Positions 1-9,651 of a DNA stretch of 64,000 bases are shown one piece after another (the stretch's first letter is position 1; each line of letters starts with the position of its first letter). Where the stretch lies: the NCBI GenBank assembly GCA_019420945.1, contig JAHZGF010000009.1:1-64000 (forward strand), given 5' to 3'. The notes beneath the pieces are model-generated. The model was not told the origin of the DNA. It ran no database searches and worked only from the letters and a program-made list of their open reading frames with translations. Source of the DNA: Clostridiales bacterium (lineage in GTDB: Bacteria > Bacillota > Clostridia > Oscillospirales > Oscillospiraceae). A program made the translations under genes and the position numbers.

Positions 1-26
1 TCAGGCCCTTATAGGGCTTAATCAAG

Positions 27-49
27 CCACCGGCTTAGCCGGTGGTTTT
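27..49 (+). terminator. Hairpin followed by T-run
   Basis: An 8-bp perfect stem (CCACCGGC / GCCGGTGG) with a TTA loop is followed by TTTT on the plus strand. It would terminate a gene lying left of the window. A smaller GC-rich inverted repeat sits at 5-16. Paired hairpins like these also occur at the ends of IS200/IS605 elements, so an insertion-sequence end is an alternative. Confidence 0.5.
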
Positions 50-63
50 GACTTGCAAGGTGC

Positions 64-3000
64 TTATTCAATGGATTTCAGAGATTCGGCCATATCAATC
101 TGGGCGATCTTGCGCCGCAGAATCAGGTCGGTGATGATGCTGAACAGCAGCACAATGGCCACAGTCAGCAGATAGCTCACGGGTTTGATGACGTATTTGA
201 AACTTACCATGTCCACCTGGATCTGATTCATCACAAACCGGTGCAGACCGAAGCCCAGAGGCAGGCCGCAGACAATGCCCATGGCGCTCAGGATGATGTT
301 TTCCCGGAATACATAGGCTCCGGTTTCCCGGGCGTGGAAGCCCAGCACCTTGATGGTGGCAATCTCCCGGACCCGCTCGGAGATGTTGATGTTGCCCAGG
401 TTGAACAGCACGATGAAGGCCAGGGCCGCGGCGCTGACCAGCACCAGGGCCACCACATAGTCCAGACTCTGCATCATGTTGTCAATCATGTTGCGGGTGT
501 CGGTGACCACAGAAACGGAGGCGGTGCCGTCAGCCTTGGACAGGGCGGCGGAGAGGCTGTATTCGTCCTCACCCTCCACGGTCCGGATAAACAGGGTCTT
601 GGGTTCAAAGCTGCCGAAGCAGTCGGAGTAGGTGGTGCCGGTCATGTAGACATAGTTCTGCACGTAGTTCTCCACCAGCCCGACCACAGTAACCTGAGCC
701 TTCTCCTCATCAGAGATGGAGATGGTCACCGTATCCCCAACTTTGATACCCGCCAGCTTGGCCAGCTTCTCCGAGATCAGCACCTCCCCGTCTCCGGGGA
801 AGGGAACCTGGGTGCCGTCCAGATGCAGATCATAGAGCTCGGTGATGTTGGGGTCGTCAGCGGCAATGAAGTAGGCGGATTTGGTGGCCTCGGTGCCGGT
901 GATCTCACCGGCGGACATCAGGGCCACTGCCTGGGTGTCAATCCGGTCCCCGTACTCATCTTCAATGTCCTCCAGCCAGTCCTGACCGATGGGATCCTCG
1001 GTGGTGACACTGAGATCATATTTCTGGATATCGTCAAACTGGTAGTTACCGATATTCGCCACCGAGTCACGAATGCCGAAACCGGTCAGTACCAGGGCGG
1101 TGCAGCCGGCGATGCCCAGCAGCATCATGAACATCCGCTTCTTGAACCGGAAGATGTTCCGCAGAGACACCTTGTGCAAGAACTTCAGCCGGCGCCAGAG
1201 GGGGGTAAACCGCTCCAGCAGAATCCGCTTGCCGGCGGAGGGAGTTTTGGGCCGGATCAGATCTGCAGGGGTGCTGCGCATCTCGTGGCGGCAGGAGAGG
1301 AAGGTGACCCCGGCGGAGCACAGCAGGGAGGCGGCCAGGCAGAAGCCCAGCAGCGCCGGATGATAGGTGCAGACAAAACCGGGAATCTGGTAGAGCATCT
1401 GATAGGCCACCCAGATCACCTTGGGGAACAGGTAGCCGCCGCCGAAATAACCGATCAGACAACCGATGACAGCGGCGCTGCCGGAGTAGAGCAGATACTT
1501 GGCGAGAATGGCCCCTCGGCTGTAGCCCAGGGCCCGGAGGGTGCCGATCTGGGTGCGGTCGTCGTCTACCATCCGGGTCATGGTGGTGGAGCACACCAGG
1601 GCGGCGATGAGGAAGAAGAAGGCGGGGAAGATACTGGACAGCCGCTCCACAATGGTGGAGTCGCTCTCAAAGGTCACATAGCCGCTGTTGCTCTCGCTGC
1701 GGGAGAGCACATAGAGCTCGGGGTGCTCCAGATCGTCCAGCTCCTGCCGAGCGTCATCCAGTTTATCCTCCGCGTCGGCAATCTCCTGGTCGAATTCCGC
1801 CACCCCGTCCTCATACTCTTCCAGGCCGTCATAGTATTCCTGCCAGCCGTCTTGAATCTCCTGAACGCCGGCCTCGTAATCAGCCAGACCGGAGCGATAG
1901 GATTCAATGCCGTTCTGGAACTGGATCAGGGAGGCGTAAGCGGCGTCCAGAGTGGCCTGTTGGGTGGCCTGCTGGTTTTCCAGTTCCGCCACGCCGGCGT
2001 TGTACTGATTCCAGCCCTCGTCCAGAGTAGCGCGCAGACTGTCAAGCTGATCCTGCTGTTCCTCCAGCGTGGCGCCGGTGGCATCCAGCTCCTGTTTCTG
2101 AGCGGTCAGCTGTTGGCCAGTGGCATCCAGTTCCGCTTTGCCTTGGGCCAGCGCTTGGCCTGTGGCTTCCAGAGTGATCCGGGTTTGCTCCAGAATGGCC
2201 TCCTGGCGGGCGGCCTCTTCCGGGGACAGCGTGTCCCGGATGGCCTCAAATTCCGCCTTGTCCTGCTCATACTGGGCTAGACCACTCTGATAGGCGGCAT
2301 AGTTTTGTTCATATTCTGCCAGTTTGGTGCTGTATACGTCATAGCCCTGCTGCCATTGGGCCAGATATCCTTCATATTCCGTCCGGCCCGCATCCAGCTG
2401 CGTTTTGCCATCAGTGTAGGCCAGTTCCGCCTGCTGCATCTGATAGCTCCGCTCCTCCAGCAGCTGCTGACCTTGAGCAATGGCCTCCTCCAGCTGGGCT
2501 TTGCCGTCGTTGTACGCGTCCCAGCCCGCTTGAAGAGCACTATCCCAAGAGGTAAAACCGCTTTGAAGCTGTTCCGCGCCTTCGTCCAGCTCCGCCTTGG
2601 CGTCATCCAGTTGGGCCTTGGCGTCGTCCAACTCCGCCTGGCCCTCCTCCAGTTCCGCTTTGGCATCCTCCAGCTGTGCTTTGGCGTCGTCCAGCTCCGT
2701 CTGAGCCTCCGCCTTCTGGTCCGCCAGCTCCTGTTCGCCGTCGGAAATTTCCTGCTCCGCGTCGGCTACCAGGTCGTCAAACCGGGTCTGTACCGAGGCG
2801 GTGGCGTCCGCTTCCACAACGGCGGACAGCTGATCGATCATATCGTCGTACTCGTCGGAGTAGAGGGGGGCATCGGCGCACTTGACATAGAGCTCTGTAA
2901 AGTACTCCGAGTCAAATCCCTCCGGAGGGATCAGCATATAGGCGTACACAGTGCCGTCCCCCAGGGAGGAGGTGCCCCGATCCACGTCCAGATAGCAGGG

Positions 3001-3519
3001 GGAGTTTACCAGACCTACCACGGTGTACTCCTGATAGGCGAACAGATCCAGGGTGTCCTCCTCATTGCTGTCGGAGAGTTGGATGGTCTGTCCGATCATA
3101 TCGGAGGAAAATCGATGGGCGTCCACGACACACTCATTGCCCGCCTGGGGCAGACGGCCCTCCACCAGGTTGGGGGTGTTGATGTCACTGGTCAGGGTCT
3201 GCGCTTTCAGTACCAGCTCCGTGGAGCCGTCCAGCCAGAGTACATCGGTGTTGACGGAGCCTTCTGCGGCGGTGACGCCGTCGCATTGGGTCACCGCCTC
3301 CACATCCGCCTCATCAAAGCCCAACGTGGAAATGAGCCGCAGATCGTAAAGCGCGGTATCCTCCAGATAGGCCTGGGCGGTGCCGATCATATCCGCCCGG
3401 GTGAGCTTCAGACCGGTAAAAAAGGCACAGCCCAGCATAATAATCAACAATATGGCCAGATACCGGCCAAAGCTGCCGGTGATGCTGCGCCATATGTTCC
3501 GTTTCAACATTTTTGTCAT
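64..3519 (-). CDS. FtsX-family ABC transporter permease with long coiled-coil insert
   Basis: This is the 1151-aa membrane subunit of a MacB/FtsX-type ABC transporter. A transmembrane helix lies at about residues 18-38, followed by an extracellular domain. Residues 250-600 are a long charged coiled coil built from repeats such as AELDDAKAQL and GKAELDATGQQL. Two FtsX blocks of three helices follow at about 620-750 and 1020-1145. FtsX-type permeases usually transmit force to substrates outside the membrane rather than carry solutes. The ATPase gene ends 24 bp upstream, so the two form one operon. The start follows an AAGGCGGTGA ribosome site. Substrate unknown. Confidence 0.9.
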   Translation of the reverse strand: MTKMLKRNIWRSITGSFGRYLAILLIIMLGCAFFTGLKLTRADMIGTAQAYLEDTALYDLRLISTLGFDEADVEAVTQCDGVTAAEGSVNTDVLWLDGSTELVLKAQTLTSDINTPNLVEGRLPQAGNECVVDAHRFSSDMIGQTIQLSDSNEEDTLDLFAYQEYTVVGLVNSPCYLDVDRGTSSLGDGTVYAYMLIPPEGFDSEYFTELYVKCADAPLYSDEYDDMIDQLSAVVEADATASVQTRFDDLVADAEQEISDGEQELADQKAEAQTELDDAKAQLEDAKAELEEGQAELDDAKAQLDDAKAELDEGAEQLQSGFTSWDSALQAGWDAYNDGKAQLEEAIAQGQQLLEERSYQMQQAELAYTDGKTQLDAGRTEYEGYLAQWQQGYDVYSTKLAEYEQNYAAYQSGLAQYEQDKAEFEAIRDTLSPEEAARQEAILEQTRITLEATGQALAQGKAELDATGQQLTAQKQELDATGATLEEQQDQLDSLRATLDEGWNQYNAGVAELENQQATQQATLDAAYASLIQFQNGIESYRSGLADYEAGVQEIQDGWQEYYDGLEEYEDGVAEFDQEIADAEDKLDDARQELDDLEHPELYVLSRSESNSGYVTFESDSTIVERLSSIFPAFFFLIAALVCSTTMTRMVDDDRTQIGTLRALGYSRGAILAKYLLYSGSAAVIGCLIGYFGGGYLFPKVIWVAYQMLYQIPGFVCTYHPALLGFCLAASLLCSAGVTFLSCRHEMRSTPADLIRPKTPSAGKRILLERFTPLWRRLKFLHKVSLRNIFRFKKRMFMMLLGIAGCTALVLTGFGIRDSVANIGNYQFDDIQKYDLSVTTEDPIGQDWLEDIEDEYGDRIDTQAVALMSAGEITGTEATKSAYFIAADDPNITELYDLHLDGTQVPFPGDGEVLISEKLAKLAGIKVGDTVTISISDEEKAQVTVVGLVENYVQNYVYMTGTTYSDCFGSFEPKTLFIRTVEGEDEYSLSAALSKADGTASVSVVTDTRNMIDNMMQSLDYVVALVLVSAAALAFIVLFNLGNINISERVREIATIKVLGFHARETGAYVFRENIILSAMGIVCGLPLGFGLHRFVMNQIQVDMVSFKYVIKPVSYLLTVAIVLLFSIITDLILRRKIAQIDMAESLKSIE

Positions 3520-3543
3520 ACAGCCATCACCGCCTTACCAAAT

Positions 3544-4248
3544 TCACCATTCGATCTGTTCCACGGGAATGACATGGTCGTTCATACGGATGGAGTGGAT
3601 GGTGCCGCTCTTGACCCGGATGATGCGGTCCGCCATGGCGGCCAGGGCGCCGTTGTGGGTGATGATGACCACCGTCATCCCGTCCCGGCGGCAGGTGTCC
3701 TGGAGCAGTTTCAGGATGGATTTACCGGTCTCGTAGTCCAGGGCGCCGGTGGGCTCGTCGCAGAGCAGCAGTTTGGGCCGCTTGGCCAGAGCCCGGGCGA
3801 TGGATACCCGCTGCTGCTCGCCGCCGGAGAGCTGGGCGGGGAAGTTGTTCATTCGGTGCCCCAACCCCACCGCCTTCAGTACCTCCTCCGCCGGAATGGG
3901 GTGGGGGCAGAGCTGAGCGGCGATCTCCACATTTTCCAGGGCGGTCAGATTGGGGATCAGGTTGTAGAACTGAAAGACAAAGCCGATGTCAAACCGGCGG
4001 TAATTCTCCAACTGCGTGCGGTTAAAAGCGCTGATCTCCACACCATCCATGGAGACCCGGCCGCTGGTCAGGGTGTCCATACCACCCAAAATATTCAGCA
4101 AGGTGGTCTTGCCTGCGCCGGACTCGCCCACAATGACGCAGAATTCCCCCTGTTCAATTTCGAAGTTGACGCCGGAAAGTGCCTTGACCTCCACATCTCC
4201 GGAATGATAGATCTTTGTCACATCGTGAAACTCTACGAATGCGCCCAC
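3544..4248 (-). CDS. ABC transporter ATP-binding protein (MacB/LolD type)
   Basis: This 234-aa nucleotide-binding subunit pairs with the FtsX permease downstream. Walker A GESGAGKTT is at residues 41-49, the signature LSGGEQQR at about 140, Walker B LLLCDEPTGALD at about 160, and the switch histidine in IITHN. The LCDEPTGALD form is typical of the LolD/MacB branch that serves FtsX-like permeases. Full length for the family. It is the first gene of its two-gene operon, with a likely extended -10 promoter about 40 bp upstream. Confidence 0.93.
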   Translation of the reverse strand: MGAFVEFHDVTKIYHSGDVEVKALSGVNFEIEQGEFCVIVGESGAGKTTLLNILGGMDTLTSGRVSMDGVEISAFNRTQLENYRRFDIGFVFQFYNLIPNLTALENVEIAAQLCPHPIPAEEVLKAVGLGHRMNNFPAQLSGGEQQRVSIARALAKRPKLLLCDEPTGALDYETGKSILKLLQDTCRRDGMTVVIITHNGALAAMADRIIRVKSGTIHSIRMNDHVIPVEQIEW

Positions 4249-4284
4249 GAGGATCCCTCCGATCCCATTTTAGTTTGTGGTCAA

Positions 4285-4292
4285 ATTATACC
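4285..4292 (-). promoter_or_regulatory. Extended -10 promoter for the FtsX/ABC operon
   Basis: On the minus strand TGGTATAAT (TGnTATAAT, an extended -10) lies about 40 bp upstream of the ATPase start. No good -35 is visible, as expected for an extended -10 promoter. Confidence 0.55.
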
Positions 4293-4353
4293 AGAATACC
4301 ACAGAATAGTCCTAAACAGTTTGTTAATTTATTGCCTTTTGAATCTTGTAATC

Positions 4354-4382
4354 AAAGCCCCGCTCCGGGGAGCGGGGCTTTT
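4354..4382 (-). terminator. Bidirectional terminator after the ABC exporter operon
   Basis: A 13-bp stem with the core AAGCCCCGCTCC / GGAGCGGGGCTT has T-rich flanks on both strands. It lies just past the stop of the exporter gene at 4413. Confidence 0.75.
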
Positions 4383-4412
4383 GGGGCATTGGAAAAGCCC
4401 AATCGAAGTTTG

Positions 4413-6269
4413 TCAGCTGGGCTGCCGGGCAGCCTGAGAGCTTTGCCGCATGGCGGAGTCCGAGGACTCCTGGACAAACTGCTGGGTGTAGAGGCGATAA
4501 TAATAGCCCTTTTGCTCCAGCAGCTCCCCATGGGTGCCCCGTTCCACCACCTTGCCGTCCCGCATCACCAGGATCACGTCGGCATCCCGGACAGTGGAGA
4601 GCCGGTGGGCAATGACAAAGCTGGTGCGGCCTTGGGTGACGGTGCTGATGGCGTCCTGAATGGCCTTTTCCGTCAGGGTGTCCACGCTGCTGGTGGCCTC
4701 ATCCAGCACCAGAATCTGCGGGTTGGCCAGCAGAGCCCGGGCGAAGCTCAGCAGCTGTTTTTCTCCGGTGGAGAGCAGATCGCCGCCCTCGCCCACGGGG
4801 CTGTCGTAGCCCTGTTCCATCCGGGCAATCACCTTGTCGGCGCTGACCCGCTGTACCGCTGCCTGGATTTCCTCCATGGTGGCGTCGGGGTTGCCGTAAC
4901 GCAGGTTTTCCAGCACGGTGCCGCTGAACAGGTGGGGGGTCTGGAGCACATAGCCGATGTGGCTGTGGAGCCACAGCTGGCTGCGTTCCCGGGCGTCCCG
5001 GCCGTCGATGAGCACCTGGCCCTGGGTGGGCTCATAGAACCGGCACACCAGATTGACCAGAGTGCTTTTGCCAGCGCCGGTTTCGCCCACAATGGCCACC
5101 ATAGAACCTTGAGGTACCTTCAGATCAAAATGCTCCAGCACATTTTCCTCTCCGTCGGGGTACCGGAAGGTCACGTCCCGAAACTCGATGTCCCCCCGGA
5201 GCGCCTCCCAGTTCTCTTTTTTGGGGTGGAAGGTGTCGCCATAGCGCTGGATGACCTCCGGAGAGTCCACCACGTCGGACTGGGTGTTCAGCAGACGTTG
5301 AATCCGCTCAATGTTGACCTGGGAGTTGATCAGGTTGGCGATGGTACCCACCAGGTCCTGAACGTAAGTGGTGATGGAGGTGGCATAGTTCATAAATACC
5401 GCCAGACTGCCCACCAGCATCAGGTTTTCCCGGGTGAGCTGACCGCCCCGCCACAGCACCAGAGCCAGAGCCAGACTGGACAGGAAGATAATGCTGGACT
5501 GGAATAGTCCCCGGAGCCAGCCCGCCCGGACAGCGGAGCGGCGCATGGACTGGGTGTCCCGCTCAAAGTCTCCCTGCATTTTGTCCTCCACCACCAGAGA
5601 TTTGATGGTTTTGGCCCCGGTGATGCCCTCGTTGAAGTTGCCGGTGATGATGCTGTTCCACTCCCGGACCTTGCGATTGGCGGCGGTCAGATGGCGCTGA
5701 AAGAACACCGTTACCGCCACGATGATCGGCACCACGCAGAGCAGCAGCAGCCCCAGCATGGGCCGCAGCAGGAACATGATGACGAAGATGCAGAGGATGT
5801 AGACCACATCCACCATCACATCCATAAGCCCCCAGCTGACGATCTGACCGATGCGGTTGGGGTCGGAGATGATTCGGGAGTGGATATAGCCCACGCTGTT
5901 CTGGTTGAAGTAGCTGAAGGATAGCGTCTGGACGTGGTCAAAGCAGGCCTGGCGTACGTCCCGGTCCACCCGGACCTCAGCGGTGTTGGCGGCGTAGCCG
6001 CCCCAGGCGTTGATGATGCCCTGGAAGAGCAGCAGGGCCACATAGCCCGCCACAAACAGGGGCAGCGTGTCCAGTGTCTGGTGGCCAATGTAGTGGTTGA
6101 TGGCGTAGTTCTGGAACAGGGGATAAATCGCGTCCACCATACTGCTCAGAGCCATACTGAGCATGATGATGAACAGCAGCTTCCGGTGGGGCCGGATGAA
6201 GGGGAGAACGGCAGGAATGCCGTACCACTTCAGATGTACCTGCTTGGTCTTAGTCTGTTGTTCCGGCAT
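4413..6269 (-). CDS. ABC exporter half-transporter (MdlB/LmrA type), consensus-site subunit
   Basis: This 618-aa half-transporter has a six-helix membrane domain (about 30-320) fused to a nucleotide-binding domain. Walker A GETGAGKST is near residue 393, the signature LSTGEKQ near 498, and Walker B ILVLDEATSSVD near 518 with the catalytic glutamate present. Its start overlaps the end of the next half-transporter by 20 bp, so the two proteins are co-translated and probably form a heterodimeric multidrug or lipid exporter of the TM287/288 type. No substrate can be inferred. Confidence 0.92.
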   Translation of the reverse strand: MPEQQTKTKQVHLKWYGIPAVLPFIRPHRKLLFIIMLSMALSSMVDAIYPLFQNYAINHYIGHQTLDTLPLFVAGYVALLLFQGIINAWGGYAANTAEVRVDRDVRQACFDHVQTLSFSYFNQNSVGYIHSRIISDPNRIGQIVSWGLMDVMVDVVYILCIFVIMFLLRPMLGLLLLCVVPIIVAVTVFFQRHLTAANRKVREWNSIITGNFNEGITGAKTIKSLVVEDKMQGDFERDTQSMRRSAVRAGWLRGLFQSSIIFLSSLALALVLWRGGQLTRENLMLVGSLAVFMNYATSITTYVQDLVGTIANLINSQVNIERIQRLLNTQSDVVDSPEVIQRYGDTFHPKKENWEALRGDIEFRDVTFRYPDGEENVLEHFDLKVPQGSMVAIVGETGAGKSTLVNLVCRFYEPTQGQVLIDGRDARERSQLWLHSHIGYVLQTPHLFSGTVLENLRYGNPDATMEEIQAAVQRVSADKVIARMEQGYDSPVGEGGDLLSTGEKQLLSFARALLANPQILVLDEATSSVDTLTEKAIQDAISTVTQGRTSFVIAHRLSTVRDADVILVMRDGKVVERGTHGELLEQKGYYYRLYTQQFVQESSDSAMRQSSQAARQPS

Positions 6270-8079
6270 CTTCCGTCCCCTCCTTTCCCTCCTGAATGTC
6301 GCAGATGGTGCGATAAAGCCCCTCCTGGGCCGCCAGCTGCTGGTGGGTGCCCCGCTGGGTGATCCGCCCGTTTTCCAGCACCAGAATCTGATCCGCCGAA
6401 CGCAGGGTGGTGATCCGGTGGCTGATGAGGATGACAGTGGCCTTGCCCATGTAGCGGTTCAGGTTGGCTCGGATCTCTGCATCGGTCTCCGCATCCACGG
6501 CGGAGAGAGAGTCGTCAAAGATCAGGATGGGGGTGTGTTGGGTCAGGGTCCGGGCGATGGCCGCCCGCTGCTTCTGGCCTCCCGAGAGGGTAACGCCCCG
6601 CTCTCCTACAAAGGTGTCAAAGCCGCTGGGGAACTCGTCCACGGCCCGCTCCAGGCAGGCCGCCCGGGCCGCCCGGCGGACCTCCTTCAGGTCGGTCTGG
6701 GGGCAGGTAATGGCGATATTCTCCGCAATGCTTCGGGAAAAAAGAAAGGGCTCTTGAAGCACAAAACCCACGTTTTGGCGCACCCATTGGGCCTGCATCC
6801 CCTGAATGTCCCGGCCGCCGATGGTGATATGTCCCTGTTCCGGGGGCAGGGGGTAGAGTCGGGCCAACAGGTGGGCCAAAGTACTCTTGCCGCTGCCGGT
6901 GCCCCCCAGGATGCCCAGGGTGGTGCCGGCGGGAATGGTGAAGCAGAGGTCGTGAAGCAGCTCCGGATGGCCCGGGTACGCATAGCTCACATGGTCAAAG
7001 ACCACATCCCCGGACAGATCGGGCTGGTCCGCTCCGGGGGCGTCCTGCTCCACCGGAGCGGCCATGATCTCCAGCAGCCGCTTCATGGACACTCCGGCCT
7101 TGCTCATTTCGCTGAGCACCCGGCCCATACTGCGCACCGGCCGCACCTGCATGGTGAGATAGGAGATCACCGCCAGCAGACCGCCCACCGTCAGAGTACT
7201 GTTGACGCAGAGGGCGCAGCCCCAGCATAGAATGGTAAGCATGGTGGCTCCGGTGAGAAAGTCGCCGCAGAACCAGAAGGTGCAGAGATATTTGCCCAGA
7301 TCAATCCACTTGTCGGTGACGGTTTCGTTCTGTTCTGCAAAGCGCTGCTGCTCCCGGCGCTCCCGTCCGAAGGCCCGGACCACCCGGACCCCGGTGAGGT
7401 TTTCCTGGGCAATGGTGGACAGCACGCCTTCCTCCTCATCGCAGGCCAAAAAGGAGGTACCGATCTTTTGATGGAACCAGAAGGAAAAGCCGATGAGAAT
7501 GGGCATACTGGCCAGGGAGACAAAGCCCAGGGGGATGCTGATGCGGAACATGAACACCAGGGAGAGCACAATGGTGATGCTCATGCTCAGCAGGTTGACC
7601 AGCTGATCCGAGAGAAACATTTTGACCTCTTCCACGTCGGTGGTGCACCGCTGGATGATGTCGCCGGTCTGGTGCTGGCTGTGCCAGGCGCAGCTCAGGT
7701 GCTGGATGTGTCCAAACAGCTTGTCCCGCATGGATTTGACAAAGGTTTCACTGCCTTTGGCGGTGTAGAGCTGATAGAAGTAGCGCAGCACCGCGGCAAT
7801 CAGGGAGCACACCAGTACCCCCAGTGCGGGCAGCCACAGCATGGCCCGCAGGCCGGACACGCCGCCAAATCGATCCAGCCAATGTTGGACCAGACCGGGC
7901 AGGGTGAAGGAGCTGGCGCCTAAAATACCGTCCACGGTGAATTCAATGATTTTGGGCCGAATCATGTCCGCCAAGGTGGACAGGCAGGCGAACAGAATGC
8001 CCAGCAGGAAAAACCCTTTGGCGCCCCTGAGGAAATCCAGGATCATTCCCAGCCGGGTCAAAGGTTTGTTTTGGTGCAT
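6250..8079 (-). CDS. ABC exporter half-transporter, degenerate-site subunit
   Basis: This is the partner half-transporter, about 609 aa from the ATG at 8079. That start has an AAAGAGGG-like ribosome site, and the upstream in-frame extension looks untranslated. The membrane domain precedes Walker A GGTGSGKST (about 391) and the signature LSGGQKQR (about 496). Walker B reads ILIFDDSLSAVD, so aspartate replaces the catalytic glutamate. One such degenerate site paired with one consensus site is the hallmark of heterodimeric exporters. It is the first gene of the pair. Confidence 0.92.
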   Translation of the reverse strand: MHQNKPLTRLGMILDFLRGAKGFFLLGILFACLSTLADMIRPKIIEFTVDGILGASSFTLPGLVQHWLDRFGGVSGLRAMLWLPALGVLVCSLIAAVLRYFYQLYTAKGSETFVKSMRDKLFGHIQHLSCAWHSQHQTGDIIQRCTTDVEEVKMFLSDQLVNLLSMSITIVLSLVFMFRISIPLGFVSLASMPILIGFSFWFHQKIGTSFLACDEEEGVLSTIAQENLTGVRVVRAFGRERREQQRFAEQNETVTDKWIDLGKYLCTFWFCGDFLTGATMLTILCWGCALCVNSTLTVGGLLAVISYLTMQVRPVRSMGRVLSEMSKAGVSMKRLLEIMAAPVEQDAPGADQPDLSGDVVFDHVSYAYPGHPELLHDLCFTIPAGTTLGILGGTGSGKSTLAHLLARLYPLPPEQGHITIGGRDIQGMQAQWVRQNVGFVLQEPFLFSRSIAENIAITCPQTDLKEVRRAARAACLERAVDEFPSGFDTFVGERGVTLSGGQKQRAAIARTLTQHTPILIFDDSLSAVDAETDAEIRANLNRYMGKATVILISHRITTLRSADQILVLENGRITQRGTHQQLAAQEGLYRTICDIQEGKEGTEDAGTTD

Positions 8080-8150
8080 GAAAGTTGCTGATCCCTCTTT
8101 TCTGTGTGAAGTTGAGAGGTGAAATTCCCATGGAACATGAGATAACAAAC

Positions 8151-8159
8151 ATTATATCA
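8151..8159 (-). promoter_or_regulatory. Extended -10 promoter for the ABC exporter pair
   Basis: The minus strand reads TGATATAAT, an extended -10, about 75 bp upstream of the proposed start at 8079. The divergent amylase promoter lies about 90 bp away. Confidence 0.5.
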
Positions 8160-8241
8160 GCTTTTTGGCCGGATGGGGAGGGGGATGTGTGGGAATTTGA
8201 CGGTTTTCCACCGGATTTGCCCATTTTGCCGGGATTGTCCC

Positions 8242-8270
8242 TTGATTCTTTTGGGCAACACCGTTATATT
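8242..8270 (+). promoter_or_regulatory. Sigma-A promoter for the amylase gene
   Basis: TTGATT and TATATT are separated by 17 bp, 51 bp before the ATG of the GH13 gene. Confidence 0.55.
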
Positions 8271-8320
8271 GATTAGGATATATTTCATTTGCCCGCCAGG
8301 CAGGAAAGGGATGAGGGTTT

Positions 8321-9628
8321 ATGTGGTTTGAAAATGCGGTTGTCTATCAGATTTATCCCCTGGGGCTGTGCGGTGCGCCGCTGCAAAATGATGGGGTACA
8401 GGCCCACCGGATTTTGCGGGTGTTGGACTGGGTGGAGCATATCAAGGCCCTGGGCGCCGATTGCGTGCTCTTCAATCCGCTGTTTGAGAGCGACGCCCAC
8501 GGCTATGACACCCGGGACTACCACCGGGTGGACTGTCGGCTGGGCACCAAGGAGGATTTGAAGCAGGTCTGCGATGCCCTCCATGCTCAGGGAATTCGGA
8601 TCCTGTTTGACGGGGTGTTCAACCATGCGGGCCGGGGCTTCTGGGCCTTTGAGGATGTGCGGCAGAAAAAGTGGGACAGTCCCTATAAGGACTGGTTCCA
8701 TATCAATTTTGACGGGGACACCAATTACCATGACGGCTTCTGGTATGAGAGCTGGGAGGGCTGTCAGGAGTTGGTGAAGCTGAACCTGCGCAATCCGGCG
8801 GTGCGGGACTACCTCTTTGACGCCATCCGGAGCTGGGTGGAGGACTATGGCATCGACGGCCTGCGGCTGGATGTGGCCTACTGTCTGGAGGAGGAGTTTT
8901 TGCGCCAGCTGCGCCAGTTCACCGATGGTTTGAAGCCGGACTTTGTGCTTGTAGGGGAGACCCTACACGGGGACTACAACCGGTGGATGAATCCCGGGGC
9001 CTGCCACAGTGTCACCAACTACGAGTGCTATAAAGGCCTCTACTCCAGCTTCAATACCGGCAATATGCATGAGATCGCTTACAGCCTGAACCGGCAGTTT
9101 GGTTCGGAACAGTGGTGCCTCTACACCGGCCGCCATCTGCTGTGCTTTGTGGATAACCACGATGTGAGCCGAATCGCAACCCAGCTCACCGACAAAAATC
9201 AGCTTTCGGCCCTCTATGGCCTGCTTTTTGCCATGCCGGGTGTGCCCTGCGTCTACTACGGCAGTGAGTGGGGACTGGAAGGGGATAAGCGCAACGGCGA
9301 CCCCAGTCTGCGCCCGGCCCTGGAGCGCCCGGAGTGGAACCATCTGACGGATTGGATTGCTCTGCTGGCCAGACTCCACAGAGAAAATTCCGCCCTGTGC
9401 TATGGCGGCTATCATAATCTTCAAATCCAGCCCCGGCAGCTGGTGTTTGCACGTTGGAATGAGGAACAGCGGGTTCTGGTGGCGGTCAACTCCGACAGCC
9501 AGCCGGCCTTTGTCTCTTTTGATGCCGGGGCAGCCTCCGGGATCAACCTGATGACCGGGGAGCGGGCCGAATTCCATGGCGGTGCCGAATTGCCCGCCTA
9601 TTCCTGCACTTACTGGAAGCTGGACTGA
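8321..9628 (+). CDS. GH13 alpha-amylase family glycoside hydrolase
   Basis: This 435-aa cytosolic enzyme has no signal peptide and probably acts on maltodextrins taken up by the cell. The GH13 catalytic residues are visible: the nucleophile Asp in GLRLDVAY (about 183), the acid/base Glu in GETLHG (about 213) and the third Asp in DNHDVSR (about 280). The fold starts directly (NAVVYQIYP), without the N-terminal module of typical neopullulanases. A ribosome site AGGAAAGGG precedes the ATG. The MATE gene follows after 23 bp. The exact specificity (alpha-glucosidase, cyclomaltodextrinase or amylase) is not decided by the sequence. Confidence 0.9.
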   Translation: MWFENAVVYQIYPLGLCGAPLQNDGVQAHRILRVLDWVEHIKALGADCVLFNPLFESDAHGYDTRDYHRVDCRLGTKEDLKQVCDALHAQGIRILFDGVFNHAGRGFWAFEDVRQKKWDSPYKDWFHINFDGDTNYHDGFWYESWEGCQELVKLNLRNPAVRDYLFDAIRSWVEDYGIDGLRLDVAYCLEEEFLRQLRQFTDGLKPDFVLVGETLHGDYNRWMNPGACHSVTNYECYKGLYSSFNTGNMHEIAYSLNRQFGSEQWCLYTGRHLLCFVDNHDVSRIATQLTDKNQLSALYGLLFAMPGVPCVYYGSEWGLEGDKRNGDPSLRPALERPEWNHLTDWIALLARLHRENSALCYGGYHNLQIQPRQLVFARWNEEQRVLVAVNSDSQPAFVSFDAGAASGINLMTGERAEFHGGAELPAYSCTYWKLD

Positions 9629-9651
9629 TTTTTCAAAAAGGAGGGAGCCAT

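Noticed and set aside
241..2280. Long plus-strand frame (679 codons) opposite the FtsX permease
   Set aside because: It is the antisense of the coiled-coil region, with low-complexity composition and no ribosome site.
2305..4437. Long plus-strand frame opposite the permease and ATPase
   Set aside because: It spans two well-supported genes and an intergenic region, so it is a compositional shadow.
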